DNA of 64,000 nucleotides from Sanderia malayensis (GCA_013076295.1 RQOL01000374.1:5136743-5200742), one strand, 5' to 3'. Numbered from the stretch's first letter, positions 46,509-58,560 are shown. Notes: a model not told the origin generated them from the letters alone. Numbers and translations: made by a program.

Positions 46509-48305
46509 ATGGCCGCTGCTGTTACTGAAGAGTCGTTCCAGGATTGCTGGTTTAGCGAGGAACACGTCATGTCGGAAAGCGGAATAGTTATGGGTAAGGA
46601 AGTATTGTGTGAACTGATTTTAAATAAAATAAGGAAAATTCAAAAAAGCAAAGCTCGAGCAGACTCCAACGCTGTTTGCAAAGGCCTAAGCAAGGATCAT
46701 GGCCTAGACGAAAAAACTGTTCTGATGTGTTTGGATTATATGTTTCTCACCAAACTAATTGATAAAAAGTTCCACAGAGGAAAAGAGTCATTGAGAATAA
46801 AAGAGAAAGATACAGATACAGGGAATATGGACGAGTATTTAGAAGAATCTTCGGATGCAGAGAAGCTCGAAATAAACGGAGACAATGAGGAAAACGACGA
46901 GCAAAGTAAAGGTAAAGCAAGGAAAATATCGAACGACGAGGAGAGGATATTAGAGTTAAGAAGTGAGCTGACGAACACAGCAGAACAACAGGAGAAATTA
47001 ATGGTGGACGAAGATAACAGAGAAAGCCTAGTACAAGAAGACGAAAATACTGATCATGTTCAGAACACCAATGGACACAATACCCCAGGAAGGGATAATC
47101 GTTCAATCTCAATTTCGTCCGATTTTTCTTGCGACGAAGTTATGGAGTATACAGAGGCCCAATGGGGTGGTTCAAAACAAGGACAGGAACATGTAGTAAA
47201 AGACACTACAAGTCGAAGATTGGATGAGATGGAAAGAAAAATTGATGAAATCATGAGCAAAATAAATGGAGCTGAGCAAGGCAGAATGAGAGACGATGAA
47301 AGAAAACGGTCTGAGGAAATGCTTATAAGATTGGGCAAGTTAGAAGAAAAGAACAAACAATTAAAAGATGAAAACATGGCATTAAAGTTGGAAAATTTTG
47401 ATTTGAAACAGAAAGCTAAATACACACAAGTACCTGCCAGAGTCAGAGAAGATCCATGGAAATTCCCAAACGCCGTTCGACCACGCTCAGAAAAAGCTTC
47501 TGCAACAAAAGATCACAAAACAATGGAAAACCATGGAAATAGTACAACAGCTATCAGAGAAAACTCAGAAAACTCAGAAATTCCTCCAGGGAACATTGAT
47601 TCTACTGATTTCACCTATGCAGATGCCGTAGTACATGGACAAAGAAGTTATGCAAGAGCGCAGTCAACAGCAACAAGCTCTGCGATGCATGGAGAAAAAG
47701 AAACAAGTTTAAATAGGAAAGAGGTGGGAACAGAAATCGGAAATTGTTTTGGAGCTGACAGGCAATTTCAACACTATCAAAGAAATAATTATCCTGCAAA
47801 TGGACAAAAGCCCAAGTTCATCATCGTAGGAGACTCAATGACCAAAAAGATCAGGAGGAAAGAAATCAACGATGAGGCCAGAGATTATCATGTTCTTGTA
47901 AAATCTTTTCCGGGAGCAACAGTTGAAAAGATGAAATATTATTTGGAGCCAGAGATCATGTCCAACCCTGAAGGAGTCATTATACATTGCGGAACGAATA
48001 ATTTACGAAACGAAAGCCCTGAAAGCGTCGCAAATAAGATCGTAGAACTGGCGATGGAGGCAAAGAAACGCACACAACATGTGGCTGTATCCAGTTTAGT
48101 TATGAGAACAGATTCAAACGAGCTTGATCTAAAGAGAGCCAGGGTAAATACATTACTTCAAAGATATTTGGTAAGCCTACCAGTTGACTTTATTATGCAT
48201 AACAATATTTCAGGTAGTCATTTAGATAATTGGGGTCTCCACTTGAATTTTAAAGGGACAAACATTATGAGTAGAAATTTTTTATCCTATTTAAATTACG
48301 ATTGA
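46509..48305 (+). CDS. LINE ORF1 with C-terminal SGNH esterase domain
   Basis: A 598-residue intact frame from ATG 46509. Residues 25-95 (KEVLCELILNKIRKIQ, then KTVLMCLDYMFLTKLIDKKF) look like a small winged-helix module. An acidic linker follows, then a coiled coil near 240-305 (RLDEMERKIDEIMSKI and GKLEEKNKQLKDENMALKLE), likely for multimerisation. The last ~150 residues are an SGNH/GDSL hydrolase: FIIVGDSMTKKI (block I Ser), FPGATVEKMKYYLEP, VIIHCGTNNLRN (block III) and WGLHLNFKGT (block V His). Esterase-bearing ORF1 proteins are known from CR1/L2-type LINEs, where ORF1p packages RNA. The TGA at 48303-48305 is followed by CCA, and the frame continues directly into ORF2. Confidence 0.85.
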   Translation: MAAAVTEESFQDCWFSEEHVMSESGIVMGKEVLCELILNKIRKIQKSKARADSNAVCKGLSKDHGLDEKTVLMCLDYMFLTKLIDKKFHRGKESLRIKEKDTDTGNMDEYLEESSDAEKLEINGDNEENDEQSKGKARKISNDEERILELRSELTNTAEQQEKLMVDEDNRESLVQEDENTDHVQNTNGHNTPGRDNRSISISSDFSCDEVMEYTEAQWGGSKQGQEHVVKDTTSRRLDEMERKIDEIMSKINGAEQGRMRDDERKRSEEMLIRLGKLEEKNKQLKDENMALKLENFDLKQKAKYTQVPARVREDPWKFPNAVRPRSEKASATKDHKTMENHGNSTTAIRENSENSEIPPGNIDSTDFTYADAVVHGQRSYARAQSTATSSAMHGEKETSLNRKEVGTEIGNCFGADRQFQHYQRNNYPANGQKPKFIIVGDSMTKKIRRKEINDEARDYHVLVKSFPGATVEKMKYYLEPEIMSNPEGVIIHCGTNNLRNESPESVANKIVELAMEAKKRTQHVAVSSLVMRTDSNELDLKRARVNTLLQRYLVSLPVDFIMHNNISGSHLDNWGLHLNFKGTNIMSRNFLSYLNYD

Positions 48306-51300
48306 CCATTACCATGTTCTTCAGGTTCAGGTTTTGGGAATATTGATGTAGCCTTACTAGATAATTTTACTGGTTCATTTGAGGATTCGATAGATTCAAA
48401 CCCAATATCGGTAAAATCTCCGTTAGGCCTTGAAAACCGGCAAGTTCCATTAGAATCAAGGGGTAGTCCACTATTTGAATCTGTTCAAGAATTTTCAACT
48501 AATGTATCTCTTGAGTCAGGGGTTTGTAATGATATTGAAAATAACCTTAATTCTACGGAGTTGCTAGGACAACATTCTGGAGAATTTTCTACTTCAGACA
48601 CTTTTCCTAGTCCTTCCCTTACTACATCTTCACAGTCTGATATTTCTGATTTCCCCGACGATTTGCAAAACCTTTTTGGTTTAAGAGCGCAGTATCACAA
48701 TCACCCTATCATTGGTGTTCTAAATATAAATAGCATAAGGTATAAGATTACCGATCTTAGGATAATTATTGAAAAATTCTTGCCAGATATTCTTGTTATT
48801 CAAGAAACCAAACTTAGTTCTGAATTCAACAATAATGCTTTTTTGATAAATAACTATAAAACCCCAATGCGTCAGGATAGGGATGAATTCGGTGGGGGAC
48901 TAATGCAGTACGTTCGTAAAGGTGTTGTTTGCAATCGTGTACCATCATTTGAAGTCTCAAGTCTCGAACTAATCTGTTCTGAACTTACGGTGAATAAGAA
49001 AAAGTGGATCATCTACAGCATCTATCGACCCCCCGAGCGCAGCAATTTAGATTCATTTTTTTCTGCCTTATCACTATCCTTGAACTCGGCCTTAGACAAG
49101 TATGACAACGTGATATTAATGGGAGATATTAACATTAATACCTTTGATAAGGCAGATGCTGCATACCAGAAACTTGCAAGCTTCTGTGATGTATTTGGGC
49201 TCTCAAACTTAGTGACTGCCAAAACATGTTTTACAAAAAATAGCAGCTCCTCCATCGATGTCATTCTTACTAACAGAGAAAAAAGTTTCCAGAAAACCTC
49301 AATTTTTGAGACTGGTCTTAGCGACTATCATGGTCTTGTTCTCACCATTCTTAAATCCCATATCCCTCGTTTAAAACCAAAAATAATAAAATATCGAAAC
49401 TATAAAAAATTTGACCCCGCAAAATTCCTTGCCGATGTTCGTAGAACTAATTTTGTAGCCTTGGAGGACCCAGACAAGTGTTATGATAATCTTACCAATA
49501 GCTTTCGAAATCTAGTTGACAAACACGCTTCGTTAAAGACGAAAACTGTGCGAGGAAACAATGCCCCTTTTGTCACTCGAGAACTAAAAAAACCTATTTA
49601 TACCAGAACAAAGTTAAAAAATAAACTAAATAAAAATCCCACAGATCAAAACGAAAGGAATTATAAAAAACAGCGCAATAAGTGTGTTTCCTTGCGGAAA
49701 AAGGCAATTAAACAACATTTCAAAAAAGCCACTGCAAAAGACTTAATTTCTAATCAAGAGTTTTGGAATTTAGTTAAACCTTTTCTTTCTAATAAAGGAG
49801 GATTGGTCGGGGACGATATATCCTTGGTACATAACAACCAAATTGTAACAGATGATTATCAGCTGACTGAGATTTTCAATAATCATTATATAAATATAGT
49901 AGAAAAAACTAGTGGTCAGAAACCTCTTAACATCGCTGATACAGTTGAAACTGATGATGATGGACAACTCGTCAGGCTGATTCTAGATAAGTACAAAAAT
50001 CATCCTAGTGTTCTTGCAATAAAGGAGGTAACGATATCTCAGATCCCTTCTCTTTTCATGAGGTGCAGCATCACGAGGTCTGGGCCCTACTTAAATCCTT
50101 GGACAAGAAAAAATCAACAGGTGAGGATAAAATCCCACCCAAACTGGTACATTTAGCTGCGGATGAGCTTACCGTTCCCTTGACCACGGCAATAAATAAC
50201 TCTCTAAATACAATAGGTTCCCAGAAAAAGGAAAGCGTGCAGCAGTTTGTCCATTAGACAAGGGTGAGTCAAATCGAACTGTCGAGAAAAATTTTCGTCC
50301 GGTTAGTGTTTTAAATACATTCTCCAAATCTATGAAAAAATAATAAAGCAGCAATTGGTTCTCTATCTTGATAAGACTTTATCAGCGTTCATAGGTGCAT
50401 ACAGGAAAGCTTACGGAACGCAACATGTTTTAATAAGACTACTTGAAGACTGGAAGATGAAACTTGACAATAATTACATTGTAGGTGCTGTCCTAATGGA
50501 CTTGTCCAAAGCTTTTGATTGCATCCCACATGATCTGCTGATTGCGAAGTTAAATGCATATGGTTTTGATGAAAATGCTTTTGATACTAATATACTCATA
50601 TCTTAAACGTCGCGAACAATCAGTTAGGATAAATAACACTTACAGCTCGTTTCAAACAATCTTGTCTGGTGTCCCTCAAGGCTCAGTGCTAGGCCCTATT
50701 CTTTTTAATGTATATATTAATGATCTTTTCTTATTCATAAGACAGGCAACGCTATATAACTATGCAGATGATAACACACTTGCTTGTTTCTCTAGGACGT
50801 TACCGGATTTGGTGCGAGTCCTAGAGGAAGAATCGGGTATTGCACTAGATTGGCTAAATGACAACCACATGATTGCAAATCCTTCAAAGTTCCATGCAAT
50901 GTTAGTTACAAAAAATCAGACAAATACTTGTGGGTTAAAATAAACATCCAAGAAAAGACTATTGAAACTGAAGATTCAGTGAAGCTTCTTGGGATAGAAC
51001 TCGATTATAAATTAAACTTTGAGCCACACATTTCAAAACTGTGTAAAAAACGGCAACTCAACTCAATGTTCTAAAGAGGCTTCGAGCTTATATTGGTTTC
51101 AAAGAAAGAAATGTCCTTGTTCATAGTTTTATATATTCAAATTTTAATTATTGTCCGTTAGTCTGGCATTTTTGCTCAGCAAATTCCATGCAGAAAATTG
51201 AAAAGATACAGGAACGCGCACTTAGGTTTCTCTACCATGATTACTCAAGCTCATATAATGAACTTCTCTCAAAATCGCAACGGTGTACCATGCATGTTTC

Positions 51301-51610
51301 AAGACTCAGGACTCTTTCCTTAGAAATTTTTAAGACTTTGAATGACCTGAACCCTCCTTTCATGAAAGATATTTTTCAGATCAGAACCTCTAACTATTCA
51401 ATGCGGAATCCAAATAATCTTGTTCATTATAGACCGAACCAAGTCACGTTTGGCTCAAATAGCCTAAAATTCTTAGGACCACAAGTTTGGAACTGTTTGC
51501 CAAACGAGCTCAAATCTGCAGAAAATCTTAATACTTTCAAAACCCTAATAACACAATGGAGTGGCCCAACATGCAATTGCAATGCCTGTCGTTTTATTGT
51601 AAATGAATAA
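48306..51610 (+). pseudogene. LINE ORF2: AP-endonuclease plus reverse transcriptase, RT frameshifted
   Basis: Open in the same frame as ORF1 straight after its UGA, with an 85-codon linker before 48561. Endonuclease motifs are IIGVLNINSIRYK, ILVIQETKL, WIIYSIYRPPE, ILMGDININTFD and GLSDYHGLVL. No in-frame ATG precedes these; the first (in TPMRQDRDE) is within the endonuclease near 48867. From about 50040 the RT is broken repeatedly: frame changes near 50040, 50210, 50335, 50580, 50940 and 51055. Its pieces remain clear: KKKSTGEDKIPPKL, VGAVLMDLSKAFDCIPHDLL (motif A), LSGVPQGSVLGPILFNVYIN (B), YNYADDNTL (C) and a C-terminal LGPQVWNCLPNEL with a final CNCNAC. The RT is inactive as read. The 3' UTR runs to about 51750. 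Confidence 0.85.
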
Positions 51611-51755
51611 TTAAAATTTTTTATTACTTTGTTTTAATTAATTAATGTATGTAACATCAATTTAGATTAGTTTACATGTATATACATCTGCATTGTATAT
51701 AGTTGACTAGAAATTGTAAATTCGATGGAAAATAAAGTTACAACAACAATGAATA
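51611..51755 (+). other. LINE 3' untranslated tail
   Basis: AT-rich sequence after the ORF2 stop, ending AATAAAGTTACAACAACAATG. It contains an AATAAA, but the precise end and TSD are not visible. Confidence 0.45.
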
Positions 51756-52208
51756 AATGATAAAACTTGTTATGAAACCAGCTTGTGCAAAATGGATAGT
51801 TTATAAAGATTGACATACCATATTATGTGTCGTTCTATGCAAGTCTCGTCTCAATCACCGGATTTGACATGTCGTTATTGCAGTATTTCAGTCTATGTAA
51901 ATGAAGATTTTCTTAGTGGCTTGCCATAAAAGACAACCAGCGGAATGCAAAATAAGTCACAATTTAATTTAATGGCCTTGCACAGCGCTAGTCGCTTTAA
52001 ATCAAACAATTTGAAAACTGGCCAACCATTCACACCGTTAGTGACTAAGGCAAAAATTCGTGCATATCATTCTATGAGAACACTCTTGGGGCATGGCCTT
52101 TTCAAATTAAAAACCAACAAAACGAAAAACATAATAAAGAAACAAAGCAGCTTCCAATCAATTATGACATCTGACAAAAGCTTCAATTCATGTACATTTT
52201 TATTTTAG
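51756..52208. other. No gene recognised
   Basis: An 87-codon frame at 51945-52208 lacks recognisable motifs and support. Confidence 0.35.
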
Positions 52209-52433
52209 CTAATTTTCAACAATTAAAATTAGCGGTAGTTGAAGTTCCATTTTCTGGAACTTGTCTACCAAAGTCAACAAATACAACAGTCCCTGGTAAA
52301 GAGAATTGATTGTTGGAAAACTGTCATCTAGTTTTGTCTCTGCTATGACCATAACATCGACATACTCTGATAATATACCGGTGAAATTTTCAAATTTATT
52401 TCTTACTGAGTGTATATTCGGGTAAGAAATCAT
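52209..52433 (-). pseudogene. LINE endonuclease N-terminal fragment
   Basis: Minus-strand NIHSVRNKFENFTGILSEYV followed by VMVIAETKLDDSFP is the start of a LINE AP-endonuclease domain (asparagine motif and ETKLD glutamate motif). It stops after about 45 recognisable residues and then changes frame. It lies in opposite orientation to the LINE at 46.5-51.7 kb and is a separate remnant. Confidence 0.65.
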
Positions 52434-52447
52434 TGAATTGTTAAGAT

Positions 52448-52773
52448 TTCTTTACACAAGGAAGATCTATTGAAAACATTCCACCAACGGCAGCTTCAAT
52501 TAAACAGCATGCTCTGATAGCAGCAATGCGAGGAAATAGGTGGCAAGATGCCTTGAAAAGGGGCGCATAACTGTTGATCCAAATATTTTGGGCTGGAAGC
52601 GCTCTGGTACTGAATATCTTCCTTTCTGGAGTGACCTACTGGAATTGCTTGCCGTGTTATCACTAAATGTGGCTGCCAGTTGTCCTAGAAAGGACGTTGC
52701 AATTGTACTAGCCAAGAACTTCCTTGCACTGAATTGTGCGGATGTGCTGGACAATGTTCGAATTAAAAACTAA
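52448..52773 (+). pseudogene. C-terminal fragment of an XPG-like nuclease of the Academ type
   Basis: FFTQGRSIENIPPTAASIKQ followed, after a +1 frame change near 52560, by PNILGWKRSGTEYLPFW. This is the C-terminal region of the animal family whose core carries the HALTGCDxxS-type motif. The order matches copy 1 at 361-500 (RRELFWNRL...LPPC...HIKRANFVALMW...HGW), though sequences are far apart. A Cys-rich tail expected in relatives is mostly lost. It is a degenerate trace of a third, different nuclease-bearing element. Confidence 0.5.
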
Positions 52774-54375
52774 GTTAAAAAACGTAAAATTCTGAAAGGA
52801 AAATTCGCCATTTTGATGACGTTACAACTGTTACAACTTTTGAGCTATCAATTAAAAAACTGTTACAACTTTTGAGCTATCAATTACATTGTGTTAGTGT
52901 TTTTGAGTTTTTTGTTCAGTTTTTGATTCTCTTTCGAATAATATAGCTGACAACTCAAAATCCTCACATTTAGAATGATGTATTCCATTGGCACCCTCAC
53001 TACACTGCTTCTACCTCAGCTTTCAAGGATCTTCTAGCGAGAAGATAAGGAAATAACAGTACTAAATCAGCCAAAATGCTGTGAGTTACAATTGCAGATC
53101 ACCTTTACGGGCCAGGGCAAGTACCGTGCCAGTGGAACAAATTAACATCAAGTAAATAAGAAATGTATATTACAATAATGCAATAAAAAAATTATAAGTC
53201 TGGCAATGGATTGGTTTCTAATTCATATGTGGATCTTCTTTCAATCTGGAAAGATGGTTGAGATGTGGAGCTGAACGCTGGATTATTCTTGGATTCATGC
53301 TATAATTACTGGGTGGCCTGGGTGAATCCTGCTGAGCAGGTATGTCACTGCTGCTATTAAATCGTCCAATATTAACGACGTGGTGATTATACATCCATCT
53401 TTGTTGCCTGCAACCACGATTAGGATATTTGGCTTCATAACTGAGCCGTTGAATGTTCATCTTCCATAAATCTTTCATTTGGCCTTCCTAAATTGTCTGC
53501 AACTGTTTGCATATATTTTCACCAAACAGCTGGTCTGCAGTGAGAGATTCAACAGGCTTTGATTTTTCAACGGGGCTAGCTCATATAGGGACTCTGATAG
53601 CTTTAGCTAGGAGCTGATTTGTCTTTAAAATTTCCATTTTAGCTGCCTTCCCAGGTGGGGCACACTATACAACATATGCATTGCCTTCACTCTTGGGGTT
53701 ATCTTGAGTCAGTGCTGCAGATGTCTTCTTCCCAACATTAGAATTTGTGCCTCTTGTGTGACATTATCAGCCAGAAATGACAAGCGATCAAAGTGCAACC
53801 ACTTGCTTTTGTACACGTCACCCACACCACTACCGCTTTCTTTTGATTGCTCTGTCCAGTTCTTCTCCGCTACAAATTATGATATTAATACAAAATAACA
53901 TCTCCCAGGTTGGAAATAATCCTCAAAATACAATTTCTTCTTCTTTTCTTCACGCGGTACTGCAGGTGGTTTATGTTAAATAGCAATGGCTGACTAGTCT
54001 GCGCACAGACTTTACTGAGTGAATGCGGAGGAAGGAATAAGGTCCTGTTAAGTCTGCGAAGTACCGTTCAATTTTGACTTCTGGTGAGTTGCGCAACAAT
54101 CTTTGGATTGTTGGTTAATTGTTTTCGAACCAATCAGCTGTTGGTCCACGAAAATCAGGACCCAATGAAAATTCGTTTTGAAAAGCACGTGCACATAAAC
54201 AATAGATGGCACTCTGTCTCTGTTCACCATTTCCAAGACGGGGGAAAGATATGCGGCTGGTTCCAGGATAAAGTTTCCATGTTTACAAAATTTAACTTGG
54301 AATGAGACGTTATTTAAAGAAGGATTGGGTTTTGTGTGCTCTCTTTTTCATGTACCAAGAATTTTTGCTGATTAG
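52774..54375. other. No supported gene
   Basis: Short frames at 53218-53478 (minus), 53704-53983 and 54084-54305 (plus) show no family motif. The 11-bp phrase CTTTTGAGCTATCAATTA is directly repeated at 52828-52885. Confidence 0.35.
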
Positions 54376-55394
54376 GAAACAGTCCTCAAGAAGTTATTTC
54401 AAGAGAAACACATCTACTTCAGTGCCCCAACCGGTTATGGAAAATCGCTGATCTACCAATCCATGCCAATGATCGCTGATTATTTAGTTGAAAGACCAAT
54501 GTTTACTAGTATAGTCTTGGCTATTTCGCCACTTAAAGCCCTGATGTATGACCAGGTTAAATATTTAAAATCATTGGTATTATATGCTGTTGCGATAACA
54601 GGCGAGGAGCATGAAACGACACTGAAGGAATTGCATGAGAATGGTGGCTACAACCTCGTCTTTGCTTCACCAGATGCTTGGTGTAAAACTATGGAGGGAC
54701 TATTTGAACTGCGAGCACTTCAAAGAAAATTTAGTTGCTGTTGTTTTTGATGAGGCACATTGCATAAGCCAATGGTAAGCAAGATCAAATTATTTTCTTA
54801 GACATCAGTTTCAGTTACATTCTTTTTATTACATTTGGGGAGAAATTCCAGCCAAAACAACATTTCAAGTAATTATCACACCAAACTACATGGTGTTGCA
54901 CTGTTTCTGCATTTTTTTCCACACCCACTCTGCATTAAATTTAAAGGAATACTCCAGCAGCCCACTTATTACAAACCCCTGTGATTAATATTTTGAGGAT
55001 TTTTCAGTCCTGACTATTCAGACCCTCCTTCTATTGGGCACTCAACCGTAATCATTACTCTTGTGACATGCATTTGATTTAACTCGACATTAATTTTCTG
55101 AAGAATTTTGTTCAGAAAATTAATGATGAATTTTTCAGTTGTCTATTTGTAACCAAATTGATTTTTCTTCCAGGGGCCATGGAACAGCAAAAAGTTCACC
55201 TTTCCGAAAATGGTATCACAATCTATTTGAACTTCGCTCATTATTGGATTCCAGTGTAAGACTTGCCATATTTACAGCAACAGCCCCTACAGTCACCAAA
55301 ACAAGAATATTTGAAACCTTGGGTTTATATTCACTGGACACATTTTGCCTGGAAAAAAATCCTGACAAATAATATCAAGTTTAGTGTAACTTTT
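54376..55394 (+). pseudogene. RecQ-like SF2 helicase fragment, two exons
   Basis: Exon 1 (54376-54774) follows ATTAG and reads KHIYFSAPTGYGKSLIYQSM (Walker A), LAISPLKALMYDQVKYLK (motif Ia), YNLVFASPDAW and LVAVVFDEAHCISQW (DEAH box with the RecQ-type CISQW). The last block is reached only through a frame change near 54705-54720. Donor GTAAGC at 54775 joins to acceptor CAG at 55173. Exon 2 reads GHGTAKSSPFRKWYHNLFEL, LAIFTATAPTVTKTRIF (motif III) and NPDK, then a frame change to NIKFSV at about 55378-55394. There the homology stops at a LINE 3' fragment. The second RecA domain is absent. It could be a host RecQ pseudogene or the helicase cargo of a large DNA transposon. Confidence 0.65.
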
Positions 55395-55770
55395 ATTGGT
55401 AATGACATAGCTATACAGGGTGCAATTGTTTGGAAATATATCCCAGAAGAAATTAGATCAGCAATAACACAGGAGTCCTTCAGAAGAAGACTCACACATG
55501 CCAGCAGAGCTTTAGAGCAAATACAATTTGAAAGAGAACAATGCACAGTGAGGACAAAAGATCTATTTATGCTTTTAATCCTTTTACTTTTATTTCTTAT
55601 ACTTTTATACTTACTATTTTTTACTTATGGCTATTTATACTTTTAATCCTAGAAATTTTATTTTATTTACTTTTTAGATCTAACTTAGGGTTTTTAGGTT
55701 TTTATTTATGGCAGGTCCACACCAACCTTTAGGTTGCATCAAACAGACCTGCCTTATTTGTAAATATCGT
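55395..55770 (+). mobile_element. 5'-truncated LINE 3' end inserted in the helicase
   Basis: Encodes a typical LINE C-terminus (GAIVWKYIPEEIRSAITQES and FRRRLTHASRALEQI) in one frame, then an AT-rich 3' UTR. The UTR has a stem-loop: GGCAGGTC (55710-55717) pairs with GACCTGCC about 30 nt further on, enclosing CAACCTTTAGGTTG. The junction at about 55394 replaces the rest of the RecQ-like exon. Confidence 0.6.
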
Positions 55771-55914
55771 GCTGGAACATGTTACCCTCCCGGAGTAAAT
55801 TTAGTTTGAAACTTAAACATTCAAAAACATACTGTGAGAAAATATGCAACTTTATATTGATGCAACCAAACAAGAAAAAATCTAAAACTCATTTTTTCAG
55901 TTACATTAGATGTT

Positions 55915-56140
55915 CAAAATAACCTCCATCCTGCTCAACGCCCTTCTCTAATCATGCTGGCCATGCATTAATGGCCCTGACAATCTTTTGCTGAGATAAT
56001 GATTTTCATCCATGCATGATCCCAGTGTGCAATGATGGAATATCATGAACATTGTTTTCCTACACATACACGACCTTTTTTGAAGAATCCAACTTGAGTA
56101 ATCTAAAGAGTTCGTTTGGGAATTCTCATCCTTTTTCAAT
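55915..56140 (-). pseudogene. Tc1/mariner-like transposase C-terminal remnant
   Basis: The minus-strand piece with NSQTNSLDYSSWILQKRSC corresponds to the NSPDLNPLDYxxW block with the last catalytic acidic residue. The end, in another frame, reads LEKGVEQDGGYFEHLM, a typical mariner-type C-terminus. Several frame changes; non-functional. Confidence 0.5.
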
Positions 56141-58560
56141 TCATAAATTCTTTATCAGGTGTTTATCTTCTACTGATATTGCCGGCATTTTCCATAACGC
56201 TGATGTTTGTGTTGCTTCTTTGCTGACGTGATGAAATTTCAATTTCTCGCCAAAACAGCAGGTTTTTGGAGGTCATTAATTCAACAGCTTATTGCGCCTA
56301 AATGGAAGCTAATATTGTCAAGATATTTCCACACGTTAACACACTTGAGTTGAATATTAACTGGTAAAGAGTCCCGTCCCTTGAATGAGATGATTTCAGT
56401 AAGCATTATATTTCCCACCTCGTTACAACTTGTTAATAAGAAAAACTTATTGCAGCAACATTCCTTATAGTATTCTCTATCTGCTGGTAAGAAGTTGGCC
56501 TTATTGGTGCTTTTTTCTATTCACAAAAGCGATATCACTGCAAGCAACTTTTTGCCCTGACAAACTTAGGTTGTCGCCCTACTTGGACGACTCAAATTAC
56601 AATGTGCACCTCCACAGCGGGCATTTAAAATCTCTAAAGCCTCACAGCAACATGTTTTTATTTCGGAACTGAGCTCAAGAAAATCGTGTATAGTAGTAAT
56701 ATGTTTAAGTGTGTAGCCAAGTGCAACCAAGTGTGTAGTAATATCTTTAAAAGCCCTTTGAGCTGTTAATAATGATAATAATAATAATAACATCTTATTT
56801 ACACAGGGTAATTCAATCAGCTATAGATCTGGCTGCTATGAAGAGAAGCCCTGTTAAATCAAACTAGGGGGCATGTCTGGTTTCTTCTCTTGCAAGAAAC
56901 CAGAGTCCTAAATTTTTCAGTCAAAGTGTTAACAAGGGGTCTCCCTTAATTGAGGGTTTCTATCAAAAGACTGGCAAAAATATCAGCTCAGATAAATAAG
57001 AAAAACACACTGGCTTTGAAAAGTAGTTGAAATATTTTAGGGGGATACCTCCACTTAACTGCTCGCTTGAGATTGCCACTTATGCCAAAAATGAATTAGA
57101 ATTGATCAAGCACAAGGAAACAAAATTTTTGTTAAAAACAATATCTTTAGGGCATTCAAATTTATTCTTTTTCCTCTCTGACCCTAACTGAACACCCTGT
57201 TACCATCTAATTAAGATTACGTCACAATCGTAATAATAAAGAGCCACTCTGCCTATAAAAGACGTTAGGCTTAATATTTCGTAAAATTTAGTTCATCAAT
57301 TGATTTCCGGCAGGTATTCATGCTTTAACCCGAGCAACTTGCCGCCCCTTGCACTACGAAAACACGTGTTTCTCCCGGCTCGTTTTGCATCTCATTAACT
57401 CTATCCGGGAAACTTTCCAGAAAGTCGGAACACAAAATACATACCCTATATACATACCCAACAATACATACCCTACAATACATACCCTACAATACATACT
57501 ATAACGCAAAATTTCTAAACAAAGTAAAGGTGGGAGGTCGGGAAGGATCAATCATATGTTGTTTAGCATTTTCAAAACAATGAATCCCTGTTGCGTTTTC
57601 CATGAATCCGGCAGCGTCTTTTGTTACTGTGGCCTTTCATAGACAACACATCATGTATCTGCGTAAGAAAACACACCTTTAAACGCATTCGGTATCATTA
57701 CATTAGCATTTGGTATTCGATATATAATCTGGATAAAATGTATTTCTTTTCATAAATTTGAATATAGATTCTTCATATAAACTCTTTAATTACACTAATT
57801 ATTCATCATTAATTACCTTAACTTTAGATCACATCCATTGTTATTGTTGATAAAAATTAAGTGTGTAATTCCTCCCCCCTCCCTCCTTTCCCTTCTCTTC
57901 AGAATTAGATGATTCTCCATGCATGCTCTCCTTCTCAGTTCCCTCACATACACAATCCTCACGCACCTGCAAACAAGAAATATCTCCCTTTTAAACAATC
58001 CACCCCTCTCTATAACACTATTTCCATAACAGTTTTCAGGGTTTACTAATTTCGACAGTTACCATAATACATCCCACTTACTTCAATTCTTGAAACCTCT
58101 TCCATCCTTCATCGCACATGATGAACTACCTGCGTCTATCCACCACTTCCTCCTGAATCATTCTCTTCAGACCTTTAAAACCGCTACCTTCATCCCATTT
58201 CACCAACCAGAAACATCATAACCAACGTTGAACAACGAAATTCTCAGACTTAACTTACATTACTTCATTTCTAACTGTACACTAACAAATTTCTTGAAAT
58301 CAACATATCTATTCAAAACATATAATTTTCTTGTCTTTATAATGCACTTAACAAGTAAATACCTGTATCCCCCATCTGCCTTCCTTTTTACAACACTTCC
58401 ATCAACCACCAACTTATATATCACCATTTTGTCATCGTTTTTCCCATTACTCCACATGTTCCAAGGACCCCCCCCCATCCGCACCACGCCATCCCTTACA
58501 CTTCTCTTTTTATTTCGTTACCTCTTCTTACACACCCATGATCCAATCATCAATAAATAC
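56141..58560. other. No supported gene; small repeats
   Basis: Includes an 11-bp-stem hairpin at 56860-56893 (CTGGTTTCTT/AAGAAACCAG), an ATA run at 56768-56788, a minisatellite of ATACATACCCTACA units at 57430-57500, and a partial third copy of the repeat described at 58620-59050 (about 57560-57645, AAAACAATGAATCCCTGTTG). Confidence 0.4.

Noticed and set aside
56860..56893. Hairpin CTGGTTTCTT/AAGAAACCAG as a regulatory RNA
   Set aside because: An 11-bp stem in AT-rich DNA is not strong evidence and no gene lies nearby.
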